NCBI GenBank assembly: GCA_014607495.2
Contig: CP053150.1
Coordinates: 11,118,495 to 11,182,494 of the forward strand
Origin: Carposina sasakii
Lineage: Eukaryota > Arthropoda > Insecta > Lepidoptera > Carposinidae
Direction of reading: 5' to 3'
DNA: 64,000 nucleotides
In this document: in pieces, positions 63,966 through 64,000 of the stretch
Layout of the letters: the number at the start of each line of letters is the position of its first letter
Position numbering within the stretch: the first letter of the stretch is position 1
The notes under the pieces: model-generated
What the model saw: only the letters and a program-made list of their open reading frames with translations
The model's database searches: none
What the model was told of the DNA's origin: nothing
Program-made: the position numbers and the translations under genes

Positions 63966-64000
63966 TAAGTAGGATTATGTTACGTTAAAACACTTTACTC

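Overview
The window looks like nuclear DNA of a moth or butterfly (Lepidoptera, probably Ditrysia). It is AT-rich and gene-poor, with spliced genes, arthropod TATA/Inr promoters and AATAAA poly(A) signals. It is packed with insect-type repeats: Helitron-related elements whose 5' ends read roughly TCTATACTAATATTATAAA and whose 3' ends read CTAG, a tRNA-derived SINE with an ATC tail, hAT MITEs with 8-bp target duplications, RTE-like LINE pieces, and two Ty3/Gypsy-type LTR retrotransposons. There is no bacterial or phage signature. The species cannot be named from sequence alone.

Only two host protein genes can be built completely, both on the + strand about 15.8 kb apart. Gene 1 has a TATA/Inr promoter and 5' UTR exon near 16.7 kb and coding exons at 22121-22304 and 23896-24047 (111 aa). 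Gene 2 has a promoter and 5' UTR exon near 37.2 kb and coding exons at 37901-38069, 39422-39635 and 40389-40416 (136 aa). Both encode a signal peptide, a short propeptide, a furin-type RxKR site, then LLLG and a Gly/Ala-rich tail. Both have a phase-1 intron inside the glycine codon of LLLG. They look like diverged members of one family of secreted, processed, possibly cuticle-associated peptides; this role is inferred.

Three partial host-gene signals are weaker: an ATG-free 5' UTR-like exon with a perfect donor on the - strand (10145-10401), a 34-residue terminal exon on the - strand at the right edge (63453-63557) ending in GWPHA, and a possible + strand terminal exon at about 61998.

Layout. 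0-12 kb: SINE and LINE pieces, a 0.9-kb TIR element, a GC-rich insert with two hairpins inside another TIR element, and a Helitron-like element carrying a 127-bp satellite with a 382-bp higher-order repeat. 12-16.6 kb: mostly unique AT-rich DNA with a hAT MITE and other small elements. 16.7-24.4 kb: gene 1, with Helitron-like copies in its first intron. 24.4-37 kb: intergenic DNA with a 5'-truncated LINE, TIR elements, a hAT element with a nested retroelement, and three members of one short retroposed family (one further left). 37-40.5 kb: gene 2. 41.1-48.0 kb: a near-intact - strand Ty3/Gypsy element with apparently identical 279-bp LTRs and one frameshift. 48-57 kb: unique DNA, MITEs and an inverted Helitron pair. 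57.1-60.8 kb: a second, internally deleted + strand LTR retrotransposon whose gag and pol lie in one frame separated by a single UGA followed by CUAG. 61-64 kb: small repeats and the edge exons.

The repeats are independent insertions and form no pathway. The strongest leads are the paired propeptide genes, the apparent stop-codon readthrough design of the second retrotransposon, and the higher-order satellite inside a Helitron. All coordinates and sequence comparisons were made by eye.
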